This document shows, piece by piece, positions 18,900-27,841 of a stretch of 64,000 nt of DNA. This DNA comes from Ruegeria conchae (lineage in GTDB: Bacteria > Pseudomonadota > Alphaproteobacteria > Rhodobacterales > Rhodobacteraceae), in the NCBI RefSeq assembly GCF_000192475.1, contig NZ_AEYW01000024.1:1-64000 (forward strand), written 5' to 3'. Under the pieces are notes generated by a model. That model had not been told where the DNA came from. It did not search any database and was given only the letters and a program-made list of their open reading frames with translations. Numbering within the stretch: position 1 is the stretch's first letter; each line of letters begins with the position of its first letter. A program made the position numbers and the translations under genes.

Positions 18900-19371
18900 A
18901 TTCGCCTCCATGCTTCATTCACATGGTGCAAGGACGCGCGAGGACATGCAAATCCGACAACCGATCCCAAGATAGCCAGTTGGAACACCGAGAGGCTAAT
19001 CGAATGCTTGGCCGGTTCCCAAAGCTCTGTTGGATTACCTTCAGGATCATTGAGCCACGCGAATTTGCCATTCGGATATGGCGATACCGGATCTCGGCGG
19101 ACGTCAACACCCTTAGATTCGAGTTGTGCGAAATTTTCTCAATGTCGCAAACACGAAAATTCAGCATAGATGCCTTTTCTTGGTCCCCGAAATACTCTGT
19201 CACTTTTTCAAACAGGGCGAATACGGTCTCGCCTGCTTCCTGCGTCCAGCACGGTGTTTCATAGTCGTTTGGTACAAGGTTAATGCCCAATTTGTCACGG
19301 TACCATGCCGCCAAATTAGCAGGCTCGTCTGCCCAGAAGAAAAACCCGCCAAAGCCCAGTACTTTTTCCAT
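18896..19371 (-). pseudogene. Frameshifted VOC family gene
   Basis: The first part from the ATG at 19371 reads as a VOC protein (VLGFGGFFFWADEPANLAAWY, then MLNFRVCDIEKIS). After the codons for KIS, the original frame turns into unrelated residues, while the shifted frame continues the family: QLESKGVDVRRDP, then NGKFAWLNDPEGNPTELWEP. One missing base near 19135 explains this. The shifted frame then runs on and ends as ATGA over the YCII start, so before the lesion it was probably translationally coupled to YCII and the sigma factor. It could also be a sequencing error. Confidence 0.72.
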
Positions 19372-19591
19372 CTTCGATTTCAAACCCGGAGACGCTATCG
19401 GAAAAGACTACTCTAATATGTGGGATTTGATAAGCGCGGCTCCTAAGAGACATTCGTCGTCCACGCGCGATGCTGCGGGCGCCAGTAGAACTGTCACAAC
19501 AAGCACAGAGCCTATGATCAAAGGATGTGACCACTCAGTTATGGATGGTCTATTACCACACCGGTCGTTATGCAGAGGAAGGGAGGTAAAT

Positions 19592-21334
19592 TTGGAGCGA
19601 CAGCTTGCAGCAATTCTGGTCGCCGATATGGTCGGCTTTACTCGTCGCATGGAGCGAGACGAAGCTGGAACGCTTGATGCGTTGACCGCTCACTTAGAAG
19701 GTACAGTTGCACCTCTGATCAATCGTCACCACGGACGGATTGTCAAACTTATGGGTGATGGCCTTTTGGCGAGCTTCACTAGTGCTGCAGACGCGGTTTC
19801 TTGCGCCGTTGAATGGCAACAATCACCCTTGGAAGAGCCAGACCCGTTGCTTTTCCGCATTGGCATCAATCTTGGTGACATCCTCATGCAAGAGGATGAT
19901 GTCTTCGGCTCAGGTGTTAACCTTGCCTCGCGTTTAGAGCAACTTGCCCCACCAGGAGGTGTGCTCGTCTCGGACGCTGTCTATCGCGTGGTTGGCAACC
20001 GCATTTCGGTCGTGTGGGAGGATGCGGGCACACATACCATCAAGAACATCACTGAGCCTGTTAGGGCCTGGCGCATTGGAGGTGCGGAGCAAGCACAGCC
20101 TGACGCGAAGCCAGCAGCTACACCCCGCAAAGCTACCATCGCAGTCTTACCACTGCACAGTTTGAGTGACGACCCGGAGCAGGCATTCTTCAGCGATGGC
20201 ATCGCAGAAGACATTATCACCGGGTTGTCTCGATTTCGTACTCTTCAGGTTGTCTCCAGAAACGCATCTTTCCGTTTTAGAACACAGGAAGCCGATCCGG
20301 CAGAGATCGCAGCAGAATTGGGAGCCGATTATCTCGTAACAGGCAGCGTTCGAAAGGCCGGTAGTCGGGTAAGAATTTCCGTACAGCTCGCGGAAGCAAG
20401 TACGGGCTCGCAACTATGGTCAGAACGATATGATCGCGAGTTGGAAGACATCCTGTCCGTTCAGGACGAGGTGGCCCGCAACATCGTTGCGGTCCTTCCG
20501 GGACGTGTTCAACACAACGTTGCCGACCGATCATCGCAAAAACCAGCAGATGAGATGAAGGCCTACGAGCTGATGCTTCGAAGCAAAGCTCTTCGAGATG
20601 GCCTAAATGCCAGGGATACGGCTAAAGCAAGAGCTTTGTTGGAACGGGCCATTGCGCTCGATCCGTCCATCGCTCGGTCTTACATGTACCTCTCAGACAC
20701 CTATGTTATCGATCTTTGGCTGGGATTGGCGGGCTCTGACGCTTCCGGTCACATCCTGCATATCGCGCGCAAGGGTGCTGCACTGGACAACCGGGACGTC
20801 TACATTCAAGACCAACTGGGTTTTGCTTATCTCTGCGCAGGCCTTTGGGACGAAGCAAATGCACAGTTCGAAAAGACGTTATCGCAGATCGAAAACGAAG
20901 CGGAGTCCATGGCGTGGTGCGGTTATGCTTTTCTGTTGCTGGGGAGGCACGAAAAAGCGAGAGAGGTCGTATCGCGAGCGATGCGGTTAGATCCGTTGCA
21001 TCCCCCTTCGATCGATTGGATCATGGGGCAGATAGAATTCTTCTGCGGAAACTACGAGGAAGCAATCGGCTTTTTGATGGGAGAGGCTCGGCTCAACTCG
21101 TTAGCTGCGGCATTCGTGGCAGCATCTTATGCGCATCTTGGTCGGCAATCTGAGGCGGCGGCTGCGTTGCAGGAATTTATTGCGGAACGCCATGACGAAT
21201 TTGGGAGTCGTGGCATCGAAGTGCCCAAAGACAATCTCTCCTCTCTTGCGCGTGGTTATGAATGTATGTGGCGGTGTCGAGACGATTTCGAAGTTCTGGC
21301 GACCGGTCTGCACAAAGCTGGTTTGCCTGTCTGA
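19592..21334 (+). CDS. Class III adenylate cyclase with TolB-like and TPR region
   Basis: A protein of about 580 residues. Residues 1-170 are a class III cyclase domain with both metal-site segments (AAILVADMVGFTRRM and KLMGDGLLASF) and GVNLASRLE. About 175-310 is a FlgO/TolB-like domain (IAVLPLHSLSDDPEQAFFSDGIAEDI). The rest is TPR repeats (ARALLERAIALDPSIARSYMYLSDTY). The frame is open to 19283, but that part lies antisense to the VOC gene; a TTG at 19592 sits 5 bases behind GGGAGG, and an ATG at 19541 is the alternative. This architecture is common in rhizobia and roseobacters; the regulatory input is unknown. Confidence 0.85.
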   Translation: MERQLAAILVADMVGFTRRMERDEAGTLDALTAHLEGTVAPLINRHHGRIVKLMGDGLLASFTSAADAVSCAVEWQQSPLEEPDPLLFRIGINLGDILMQEDDVFGSGVNLASRLEQLAPPGGVLVSDAVYRVVGNRISVVWEDAGTHTIKNITEPVRAWRIGGAEQAQPDAKPAATPRKATIAVLPLHSLSDDPEQAFFSDGIAEDIITGLSRFRTLQVVSRNASFRFRTQEADPAEIAAELGADYLVTGSVRKAGSRVRISVQLAEASTGSQLWSERYDRELEDILSVQDEVARNIVAVLPGRVQHNVADRSSQKPADEMKAYELMLRSKALRDGLNARDTAKARALLERAIALDPSIARSYMYLSDTYVIDLWLGLAGSDASGHILHIARKGAALDNRDVYIQDQLGFAYLCAGLWDEANAQFEKTLSQIENEAESMAWCGYAFLLLGRHEKAREVVSRAMRLDPLHPPSIDWIMGQIEFFCGNYEEAIGFLMGEARLNSLAAAFVAASYAHLGRQSEAAAALQEFIAERHDEFGSRGIEVPKDNLSSLARGYECMWRCRDDFEVLATGLHKAGLPV

Positions 21335-21335
21335 C

Positions 21336-21560
21336 TTACTTAATCAAAGGTCCGCGTAAGGCGTTATGCCAATCGATCTCGGCTTCGGCGATTCCGGAAT
21401 CTTGCCGTTCAACCCTGCTCATTCTGGTTGGGTCAATTCGCTTTGCTAGCAATAATCGGAGCGACTCTTTGACTTTTTCGCACAAGGGGCCCACACTTTT
21501 GACTCCTGAGGCCGGGACTTCACGATGTGATACAAAATCACGAGAATAGGTGTACTTCAT
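21336..21560 (-). CDS. Small hypothetical protein
   Basis: A 74-codon frame starting with an ATG 4 bases after an AAGGAGAG ribosome site and ending one base from the convergent cyclase stop. It is divergent from the LysR gene with a 102-base gap, the usual position of a LysR target. The sequence is charged and soluble, with no motif I recognise. The good ribosome site and position argue for a real gene, but composition alone does not prove it. Confidence 0.45.
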   Translation of the reverse strand: MKYTYSRDFVSHREVPASGVKSVGPLCEKVKESLRLLLAKRIDPTRMSRVERQDSGIAEAEIDWHNALRGPLIK

Positions 21561-21662
21561 GGATCTCTCCTTTAGTAGTCATGCACCTACTTTCTTAAAA
21601 ATCTTGACATCCCACAAACGCCGTTTCTTGACATCCATTGTTCCAAAAAGTCACAATCTATC

Positions 21663-22559
21663 ATGCCAAGAAACTTACCTCCCCTAAATCCGCTGCGTGC
21701 CTTTGAGGCAGCTGGGAGGTTGGGTAGCTTTACCCGTGCAGCGGAGGAATTGAACGTATCGCACTCCGCAATTTCCCGTCACATACGCGGGTTGGAAAAG
21801 CGGTTGAACGTGCATCTTTTCCGGACGCAAAAATCTGGTGTTGCCCTCACCGAACAGGGACAAATCTACTTGGGACAGATCACACCTGCTCTTGACCAAA
21901 TTGCCATCGCAACTGACGCTCTGACGTCTGCGCCCAAAGGTGTTGTTACCATGACAACAGAGAGCGCCGTCGCGCAAAAATGGTTGGTGCCACGGCTACC
22001 ACGACTGAAAGCCGCGCATCAAGAGATAGACTTACGTCTTTCGATCACAACAGAGGTCATGGATATTGAGGCGCACGATTTCGATCTGGGCCTAAGATAT
22101 CTTCGCACCCACCCAGACGAAGGGTACGTCCTGTTGTTTCCATCTCTGGTCAGAGCTTTTGCCGCGCCAAACTTTGCGCCAATTGTTGGTTCTGAGACCG
22201 ACCTTAAAGTTCTGGCCACGGGCCCATTGATTGAAGAGGCAACATTCCGTCTTTGGCCAGAATGGTTCTCGAAATCTGGTTTAAAAGAGGTTCCTACTCT
22301 TGATCTGCCTCATCCATTAGGAGCACTCCTGTCAATCCAATCGGCCGTGGCGGGCCTGGGTGCGGTTCTGATGGACAAGCACCTTTGTCAAATAGAAGTT
22401 GAGACGGGTGCGTTGGTGAGCCTTAACGACGTAGAAATTCCCTTTGGAGGATATTACCTCGCCACCAACCAGCGCGCGGGACGGCGGCGAGCCGTCCGTG
22501 TTGTTCGAGAGTGGTTGCAACAGGAGGCGCAATCCCCGGAAGGTGTGGCTACTGCTTAA
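21663..22559 (+). CDS. LysR-family regulator, GcvA-like
   Basis: A 298-residue LysR protein. The winged helix-turn-helix spans about 6-65 (LRAFEAAGRLGSFTRAAEELNVSHSAISRHIRGLE, HLFRTQKSGVALTEQG) and the substrate domain follows. The N-terminal NPLRAFEAAGRLGSFTRAAEELNVS form is that of the GcvA/AmpR-like group. The divergent small gene at 21336 may be its target; no effector can be named. Confidence 0.9.
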   Translation: MPRNLPPLNPLRAFEAAGRLGSFTRAAEELNVSHSAISRHIRGLEKRLNVHLFRTQKSGVALTEQGQIYLGQITPALDQIAIATDALTSAPKGVVTMTTESAVAQKWLVPRLPRLKAAHQEIDLRLSITTEVMDIEAHDFDLGLRYLRTHPDEGYVLLFPSLVRAFAAPNFAPIVGSETDLKVLATGPLIEEATFRLWPEWFSKSGLKEVPTLDLPHPLGALLSIQSAVAGLGAVLMDKHLCQIEVETGALVSLNDVEIPFGGYYLATNQRAGRRRAVRVVREWLQQEAQSPEGVATA

Positions 22560-23129
22560 TTTTGCTATGCGCAGAATCAAACCGAGCGCACCGGTCGGTC
22601 CGCCTTGAATCCCTAATCGACCTCAGAGAAAACGAAGTGTCTTTTGATTTGATTGCTCGTTAGCGGCGGGCTCCACAGCGAAACCTGCCAAACCCTATAT
22701 CAGAAGTAGTCTGATCCGCGCCTGCGGAAATCATTCCAAAAAATGGAAGCTCATGAGATGAGAAACTCTCCCCTGATCACCGAAGGCCAGAGTGCGTAGC
22801 TTCTGCAATGACGCAAGAGTATCGAGACCCCAACGGTTCGGCGTGGCGTAATCTACTGATATACCGCGTTCACTCGATATCTCTTCCGAGTCTCGGTATG
22901 AAACACCGCACCGGACATAAAAGAACACGGAGACAGGATCACGTCCTTCGGGTATTGCGCGCCTTTATACGAGATCATGAGCTGACATTCGGCCTGACAC
23001 TTAATTATATCATGAGCTCACGACATCCATGCCCGACATAGTAGTTCGTGGAATTGGTTGTTTAACCTTTTGGTCGGGGGAGCTTTCCTTGGTAAGCAAC
23101 GAATGTAAGGTCAGAACCAAAACATACCG
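22560..23129. other. Gene-free stretch with IS6 scrap
   Basis: This 570-base stretch holds no intact gene. Its centre (about 22810-22995) is a decayed IS6-family transposase piece, listed separately. On either side I see only short frames without family features. It separates the LysR gene from the T6SS accessory operon, so it may mark an old insertion or recombination boundary of the T6SS locus. Confidence 0.6.
22810..22995 (-). pseudogene. IS6-family transposase remnant
   Basis: Read on the minus strand, one frame gives YKGAQYPKDVIL and a shifted frame then gives VFFYVRCGVSYRDSEEI followed by VDYATPNRW. These match in order the N-terminal part of the transposase at 8806-9525 (FKGAQYPKDVILFAVYFYVRHGVFYRDLEEIM, VDHTTLNRW). 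Frameshifts and loss of the catalytic part show it is a dead fragment. I found no terminal repeats. Confidence 0.7.
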
Positions 23130-25448
23130 CTAAAATAAATCGAAACGCACCGGGTTTCTGGCCCAGTACACTCTTGCCGCTAGCAAGAGCCGTTCTTTCG
23201 GATCCTCCAGTGCGGCGTAGGGAATGGGCACTCTGTTCAAAGCAGTTGCGTTTTCCAGCGATTTTAGAGTCTGCGCGCCGACCTGGCCGTCTACTTTGAT
23301 ACTTTCACCTAATTCGTTCAGTGCCATCTGGAGAGCACGGTCCAAGGCCTCGCGTGGTACATTGTCCAACAGCGATTGTGCCTGGGCGGCTGCTTCAGTA
23401 TCTGCCAACAACGCTGCTTTTGCAGCTCTGAGGGCGGCGTCTGCCGGGCCTTTTCCTGAAACCTGACCGTCAAGAATGATATAAGCGCCGTTTGCCCCAC
23501 CCCAAGCATCGCCCCTTGCAAGTGATACATCATACCACTCTAACGCTTCAGATCGAGATCGGCCTTCAAGCTGGCCACGCAAGATCATCCGCGCGATGCT
23601 GGCCGGGGCAGTTGGGTGACCGCCTTCGGAGGCTGCCATGAAATATTGCAATGCCTTGTCATAGTCGACAGGGTTTCCGCCGAGGCCAAGCAGTGCGACA
23701 TAGGCGAGGTTGTCGTAGCCATAGATGTCTTTTCGCAATTCAGACGCCCGGAGATATCGCATGCCTCTCTCCGGTATGTAATGCGCCGAGTCTTCCCGCA
23801 GGAAATACAGTCCAAGCTCGTTCATCGAAAAGGTGTGTCCAAGTTCAACTGCACGCTCAAGAAGCTCAAACCCACGGCTCTTTTCCTGTTGGGTATCACC
23901 TTCTCGTAGCAGCTTTTTCCCAAGGCGATGCATCGCGTACGGGTCTTGTTCGGCGGTGCCCTGTTCCAGCAGGCTGAGTGCTTGTTGAGGGTCATACGGA
24001 ATCTTGGTTACACCACGGTCGATCCGTTCCGAGTCGAGTAGCATGGCCAAGGCAAATTTCGCCCGTATGTGGCCAGCTTGTGCCGCCGCAGATATATTGG
24101 CATGTGCATCTACCAGTTGCCCGGCGGCCTGTTGCACCCGCCCAAGCTGATATCGAAAACGGGCATTGCCGGGATATTCGGCGACAGCTGTGCCACACGC
24201 CTTCAGACCGGCCGGGATGTCCAGTTCGTTTGGAAGGCGAAATACGCCGACACCATTGAGATCAAGTGCATCACCCGCCTCGATGTCGCATGCGTTAATG
24301 TCCAGCTGCAGTGAGACGTCGACGCGTTTACGTTTCTGATCGGAGGTGACAACTTCTACGCTAAAACTGTCCCGAACGCCATTATTGCTTATCTCGACCG
24401 CACGGACATCTGAAATTTCAGGAGCATATGAAATCGAGGCGGTTTGCTGAGTATCTTCCAGCGCGATTACACCTTGTTCAGGGCGTTCGACAATCTGAAC
24501 ATCAGTGATTTCGGTCCCGAGCGCCTGCGACAACGTTTGGATCAGTGGAATGCTTTTGTCGAACTGCTGAACGAGGTCCAGCGACTGGCTGGTTTCGCTC
24601 GGAACGGCCTGGGGTTGCTGTTCAACCTGGTGTTGGGCCAGGTAAAAAGGTTTCACCAGCGTAGAGCTTTCCCACGGTATTTGGCGCCCACCCGTCGCCT
24701 GGTGGACACGTTCCCTGATGACCGGGAACAATTGTTGGATGTTTTCATATGGAGTGGCCCGTGCAGCTTCTAATACGGCTGAAGTGTAGGGGCTGTTCTG
24801 GCCGATGTCGCCATCGCTGGCGACGGCACCGGGTGAGGTCGAATATGCGACCAGTGAATTCAAAGGCGTGCTAAAAACATCAAAGCCTGGTCGCGTTTCG
24901 AACAGGTTTGCATCAAGATCCGCTGCCAACCTGATATCGCTGAACGGATTGTCCCGGCATGAATCAAGGATCGCCACATGGGCTGAACTTCTGGCAGATA
25001 ATGTGTCGATAATCCGGTCCAGTGTCATCGTGGCCAAAGGAACGTCGTAAATGCTTTCGAATTTTGCATCGACCGGTAACAGGTAGTTGCGTCGCCCAAT
25101 CTGAATGCCATGGCCGGCATAATAAAATAGGACGTTGGCTGAATCAGGAATGTTCAGAACCGCAGTTCGAAGAAGCTCCTCGAATTCTCGCTTTTCAAGA
25201 TTGTATCCGTCGTAAACCTTAAAGTTGAATTCCCGTAACAGAGCAGCAATGTCTTCTGCATCTTTTTGCGCATTCGCAAGGTCGACGACTTCGGAGTAAT
25301 CCTGATTACCAATCACAATTGCAATCCGAGGCGCTTCAGTAATCTGCGCTGTGCTCTCAGAACTTGATTGCGCCCAAACAGAGTCGCTTGCCGCAGACAA
25401 AGCGACCGTGCCTCCGAAGAGCGCGCCTAGCAGACTACGCTTCAACAT
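23130..25448 (-). CDS. Secreted caspase-like (peptidase C14) protein with Sel1 repeats
   Basis: A 772-residue protein with an N-terminal signal peptide (cleavage likely after VWAQ). Residues 40-290 form a caspase-like p20 domain (RIAIVIGNQDYSEV) with the catalytic dyad intact: His113 in YYAGHGIQ and Cys164 in LDSCRDNPF. A middle region is followed by Sel1/TPR-like repeats (AMHRLGKKLLREGD, SMNELGLYFLRED) and a C-terminal peptidoglycan-binding-like stretch (ESIKVDGQVGAQTLKSLEN). The frame is open upstream, but the extension is low-complexity and overlaps the lipoprotein gene. It is the last gene of the ExbBD/TonB-like operon, so it is probably exported and works at the envelope with the T6SS. 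Its protease target is unknown. Confidence 0.85.
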   Translation of the reverse strand: MLKRSLLGALFGGTVALSAASDSVWAQSSSESTAQITEAPRIAIVIGNQDYSEVVDLANAQKDAEDIAALLREFNFKVYDGYNLEKREFEELLRTAVLNIPDSANVLFYYAGHGIQIGRRNYLLPVDAKFESIYDVPLATMTLDRIIDTLSARSSAHVAILDSCRDNPFSDIRLAADLDANLFETRPGFDVFSTPLNSLVAYSTSPGAVASDGDIGQNSPYTSAVLEAARATPYENIQQLFPVIRERVHQATGGRQIPWESSTLVKPFYLAQHQVEQQPQAVPSETSQSLDLVQQFDKSIPLIQTLSQALGTEITDVQIVERPEQGVIALEDTQQTASISYAPEISDVRAVEISNNGVRDSFSVEVVTSDQKRKRVDVSLQLDINACDIEAGDALDLNGVGVFRLPNELDIPAGLKACGTAVAEYPGNARFRYQLGRVQQAAGQLVDAHANISAAAQAGHIRAKFALAMLLDSERIDRGVTKIPYDPQQALSLLEQGTAEQDPYAMHRLGKKLLREGDTQQEKSRGFELLERAVELGHTFSMNELGLYFLREDSAHYIPERGMRYLRASELRKDIYGYDNLAYVALLGLGGNPVDYDKALQYFMAASEGGHPTAPASIARMILRGQLEGRSRSEALEWYDVSLARGDAWGGANGAYIILDGQVSGKGPADAALRAAKAALLADTEAAAQAQSLLDNVPREALDRALQMALNELGESIKVDGQVGAQTLKSLENATALNRVPIPYAALEDPKERLLLAARVYWARNPVRFDLF

Positions 25449-25464
25449 GTTTTGTATCCCTGCG

Positions 25465-25785
25465 CTAGTTCCAGCTACCGCCGCCGCCGCCGCCGGTTCC
25501 ACCTCCGCCGCCACTGCCGCCACCACTGCCGCCATCATTTCCACCACCGCTATCGCCACCTCCGTCGCCTTGGCGCTCTTCTCCGGAGATCAACGTGCTT
25601 TCGGTTGGTGCGGGAGCAGCTTGGACCACTGGGGCCGACACTTGGGTCGGTGTTGGCGAAGCCGCTGAAACAGGTTGTGTTGCGGGGCTTGATGGAACGG
25701 TTTGTGTCTCTGCCGTCCACGGCAGTTCGCACCCTGCCAAAATGAACGTACCCGACAAAAGTATTGGCAGTGAAACTCGGGCCAT
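25465..25785 (-). CDS. Small Gly-rich lipoprotein
   Basis: A 106-residue protein with a lipoprotein signal (lipobox LAGC) and a mature part rich in Pro/Ala/Thr, ending in a long Gly-Ser-Asp run and a final SWN. The start follows a GGGAGG site; the upstream open frame has no support. It lies 16 bases before the caspase-like gene. It is too short and too low in complexity to be the T6SS lipoprotein TssJ. It may tether or link the accessory complex at the outer membrane; that is a guess. Confidence 0.7.
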   Translation of the reverse strand: MARVSLPILLSGTFILAGCELPWTAETQTVPSSPATQPVSAASPTPTQVSAPVVQAAPAPTESTLISGEERQGDGGGDSGGGNDGGSGGGSGGGGGTGGGGGGSWN

Positions 25786-26057
25786 AATAGCCTCCCAACT
25801 CTCTGAACTAGTCAATTTCATCTTTAAGCTTACGCACGGTAAACTCTCTCTGTCCATTGTTGTTTGCCACACAACCTAGGCCCAGACTGTAATCTGCATC
25901 ACATCAGAAGTTATGTTGCAATCTTGCCGTGCAAACAGATCCGTGCTTTGCGGTGAAAACGAGTATCCGCGCACCTGCCAAGGCATAGGTTTGTGGCTGA
26001 TACGAAACGTATCCATCGATGTGTGCCTCAATTAACCCCTATGGAAAATGACGATGT

Positions 26058-27434
26058 CTATCGCTCGGTGGTAGTGATGAAGAAGTAAACCCATTCTCCT
26101 TTGAAATTCGGGTTGCTTTTGCGTGCTTCGGCAATTCGTGTTTTCAGGAAATTCAGATATCCCTCGGCAGGTTCAACCAACGGTCGATCGTTGTGATACA
26201 GCGGTTCCGATGCTGCGAAGGCGACGGCTATTTCCTGCCCATAAGGTGGCCCTATCGTAACAAAGAGGCCCGCGTCACCTGGTTCCGCTGCGCCGATCTG
26301 CAAAGCAGCCTTTGCAGGCGTCGGCGCCATTGGAGTTGACACGTTTGGCCTGAGGTGGATCACCTGACCTTCGGCATCAAAATAATCGACATAGACGAAA
26401 GCGTCGTAATCCGCCCCGGTCAGGTCCAATATCAGCTGCTGTCCTTTGACATAGTAAAACTCGCGTGCATGAACGTCCTTTCCGATGAGAAGCGGATTGG
26501 TGATTTGATCTGTCGATTGCGGCAATCCGACATCCGCGATGCCACTGAGCGCGCCACATTGTGGGCGAGGTAGGACGTGAAGCTTGTCGTCAACCCGTAT
26601 GTTGTTTCCCATTTGTGCCTGAAGGGCTGTCAGTACAGGATTGCGCAATCCGTCTTCGGGGATATGACCGATGACCTGCAATGTGTTGGTGTCGGGTTGA
26701 AATTGAACTTGCAGCCGCGCGCACGGAATTTGCGCCAGTAGCCCATCGATTCCATCCCGCAGATTCTGAGCGCTTTTCCCGGCGTCTTCGGGTCGCATGA
26801 AACTCTGGATCGCCGCCAGAGAGACGGGGTCGATCGGTTCATTGCCCGTGGTTGAAAACACCTCGGACGCGTTGGTGGGAGGGATATCAGGGACTGTCTG
26901 CTTTAGGGCGACGGGTTGGGGTCTCACAGGCTGGGCTAGTTCCTGTTTTGGAGGTTGTGGGGGCAAAGCCTGCAATTGCGGTGAGCTTGAAAGGATCGGA
27001 TTCGCCTGCAAAGTAGCTGGGACCAACCGAGATGGCGAAACTGCTGCGACTTGTAAGGGCTGAGGCGCGCCGGTGACTTGCTGTATCGCCTCGGACAAAT
27101 TTTCAAGCGGTGCCAGAGCATCCGATTTCGCCTGGGTTGCCGCAAGCGTCTGCTGTGGAATTTGCTTCGCAGCTGCGGTCGATTGACGTATTGCGCTTTG
27201 ATCCAGCTGCGCCCCAATCGCATCCTTTGTCGGCGCAGCCTCGACTTCCGGTCGTGCTTCGATAGCCTCGCTTTGTTTGACCTGATGGGCGGACAATTGC
27301 ATCCGGGTCTCGGGCACGGGCTGCTCCGTCACCGGGTCTGGCTCGACACTCCAAATCAGCGCCAGAGCGCCGCCGACATGAAGGGCAAGCGAGCAGACTA
27401 ACCCAACCCCCCATATGAACGGCCCCTTGATCAC
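26058..27434 (-). CDS. TonB-like membrane-anchored protein with DUF4384-like C-terminus
   Basis: A 458-residue protein. Residues 7-28 are a single membrane helix, followed by a Pro/Gln/Ala-rich periplasmic stretch like that of TonB/TolA. From about 225 there is a repeat-like BON/SPOR-type segment (IPCARLQVQFQPDTNTLQVIGH). The C-terminal part from about 315 (YYVKGQQLILDLTGADYDAFVYVDYFDAEG, VIHLRPN) resembles a DUF4384-type beta domain and the C-terminal part of the T6SS kinase at 59283. There is no classical TonB C-terminal domain. It overlaps exbD by 4 bases, so it probably takes energy from the ExbB/ExbD motor. Confidence 0.75.
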   Translation of the reverse strand: MIKGPFIWGVGLVCSLALHVGGALALIWSVEPDPVTEQPVPETRMQLSAHQVKQSEAIEARPEVEAAPTKDAIGAQLDQSAIRQSTAAAKQIPQQTLAATQAKSDALAPLENLSEAIQQVTGAPQPLQVAAVSPSRLVPATLQANPILSSSPQLQALPPQPPKQELAQPVRPQPVALKQTVPDIPPTNASEVFSTTGNEPIDPVSLAAIQSFMRPEDAGKSAQNLRDGIDGLLAQIPCARLQVQFQPDTNTLQVIGHIPEDGLRNPVLTALQAQMGNNIRVDDKLHVLPRPQCGALSGIADVGLPQSTDQITNPLLIGKDVHAREFYYVKGQQLILDLTGADYDAFVYVDYFDAEGQVIHLRPNVSTPMAPTPAKAALQIGAAEPGDAGLFVTIGPPYGQEIAVAFAASEPLYHNDRPLVEPAEGYLNFLKTRIAEARKSNPNFKGEWVYFFITTTER

Positions 27435-27841
27435 CGTGCAGGCCCCGGAGGTGTCACCACCAGAACTACGTCGCGTGCACCCATCGCCTCGAACTGGGCA
27501 ATCCGGGGCAGGATGTCGCGTAATACAGCGTCGCGATGCGCGTTGATCCGGATCAGAATGTCTGGATCGGCCTCCAGTTGGGACTGAATGCGCTGATCAA
27601 TGTCTTGCAGAAATACCTCTTCGCCGTCTAGCGCCATCGTCCCATCGGCCGCTACGGATAACGTGATGCCTCCCGCTGGCATGTCCGCCCCGGTCAGGGC
27701 CGTTGGTGGGGTTACATCAAACGGCGCAGTGGCGTCCATGCGGCCAATCAACATAAAAAATACCAGCAGGAAAAACACCACATCGATCAGGGCGATGATC
27801 GTCTCGGGGTGATGGCGACGAGCAGGGCGAAAGATCCTCAC
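27431..27841 (-). CDS. ExbD/TolR-family protein (second copy)
   Basis: A 136-residue protein with one N-terminal membrane helix (IIALIDVVFFLLVFFML) carrying the proton-path Asp, then a periplasmic ExbD domain (ITLSVAADGTMALDGEEV). The GTG start at 27841 overlaps the stop of the first exbD as GTGA. It forms, with ExbB, a proton-motive-force-driven motor. Two different ExbD proteins may form a heterogeneous pair, as known for some ExbB/ExbD systems. Confidence 0.88.
   Translation of the reverse strand: MRIFRPARRHHPETIIALIDVVFFLLVFFMLIGRMDATAPFDVTPPTALTGADMPAGGITLSVAADGTMALDGEEVFLQDIDQRIQSQLEADPDILIRINAHRDAVLRDILPRIAQFEAMGARDVVLVVTPPGPAR

Noticed and set aside
19283..19591. N-terminal extension of the second cyclase by about 100 residues
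   Set aside because: It runs antisense through the VOC gene and shows no domain; a TTG with a good ribosome site at 19592 (or an ATG at 19541) gives the normal family start.
25449..25559. Ala-rich N-terminal extension of the caspase-like protein
   Set aside because: It overlaps the Gly-rich lipoprotein gene out of frame and would bury the signal peptide.
25465..25785. Possible TssJ lipoprotein
   Set aside because: It has a lipobox, but the mature part is short, Gly-rich and without the beta-sandwich pattern expected of TssJ.
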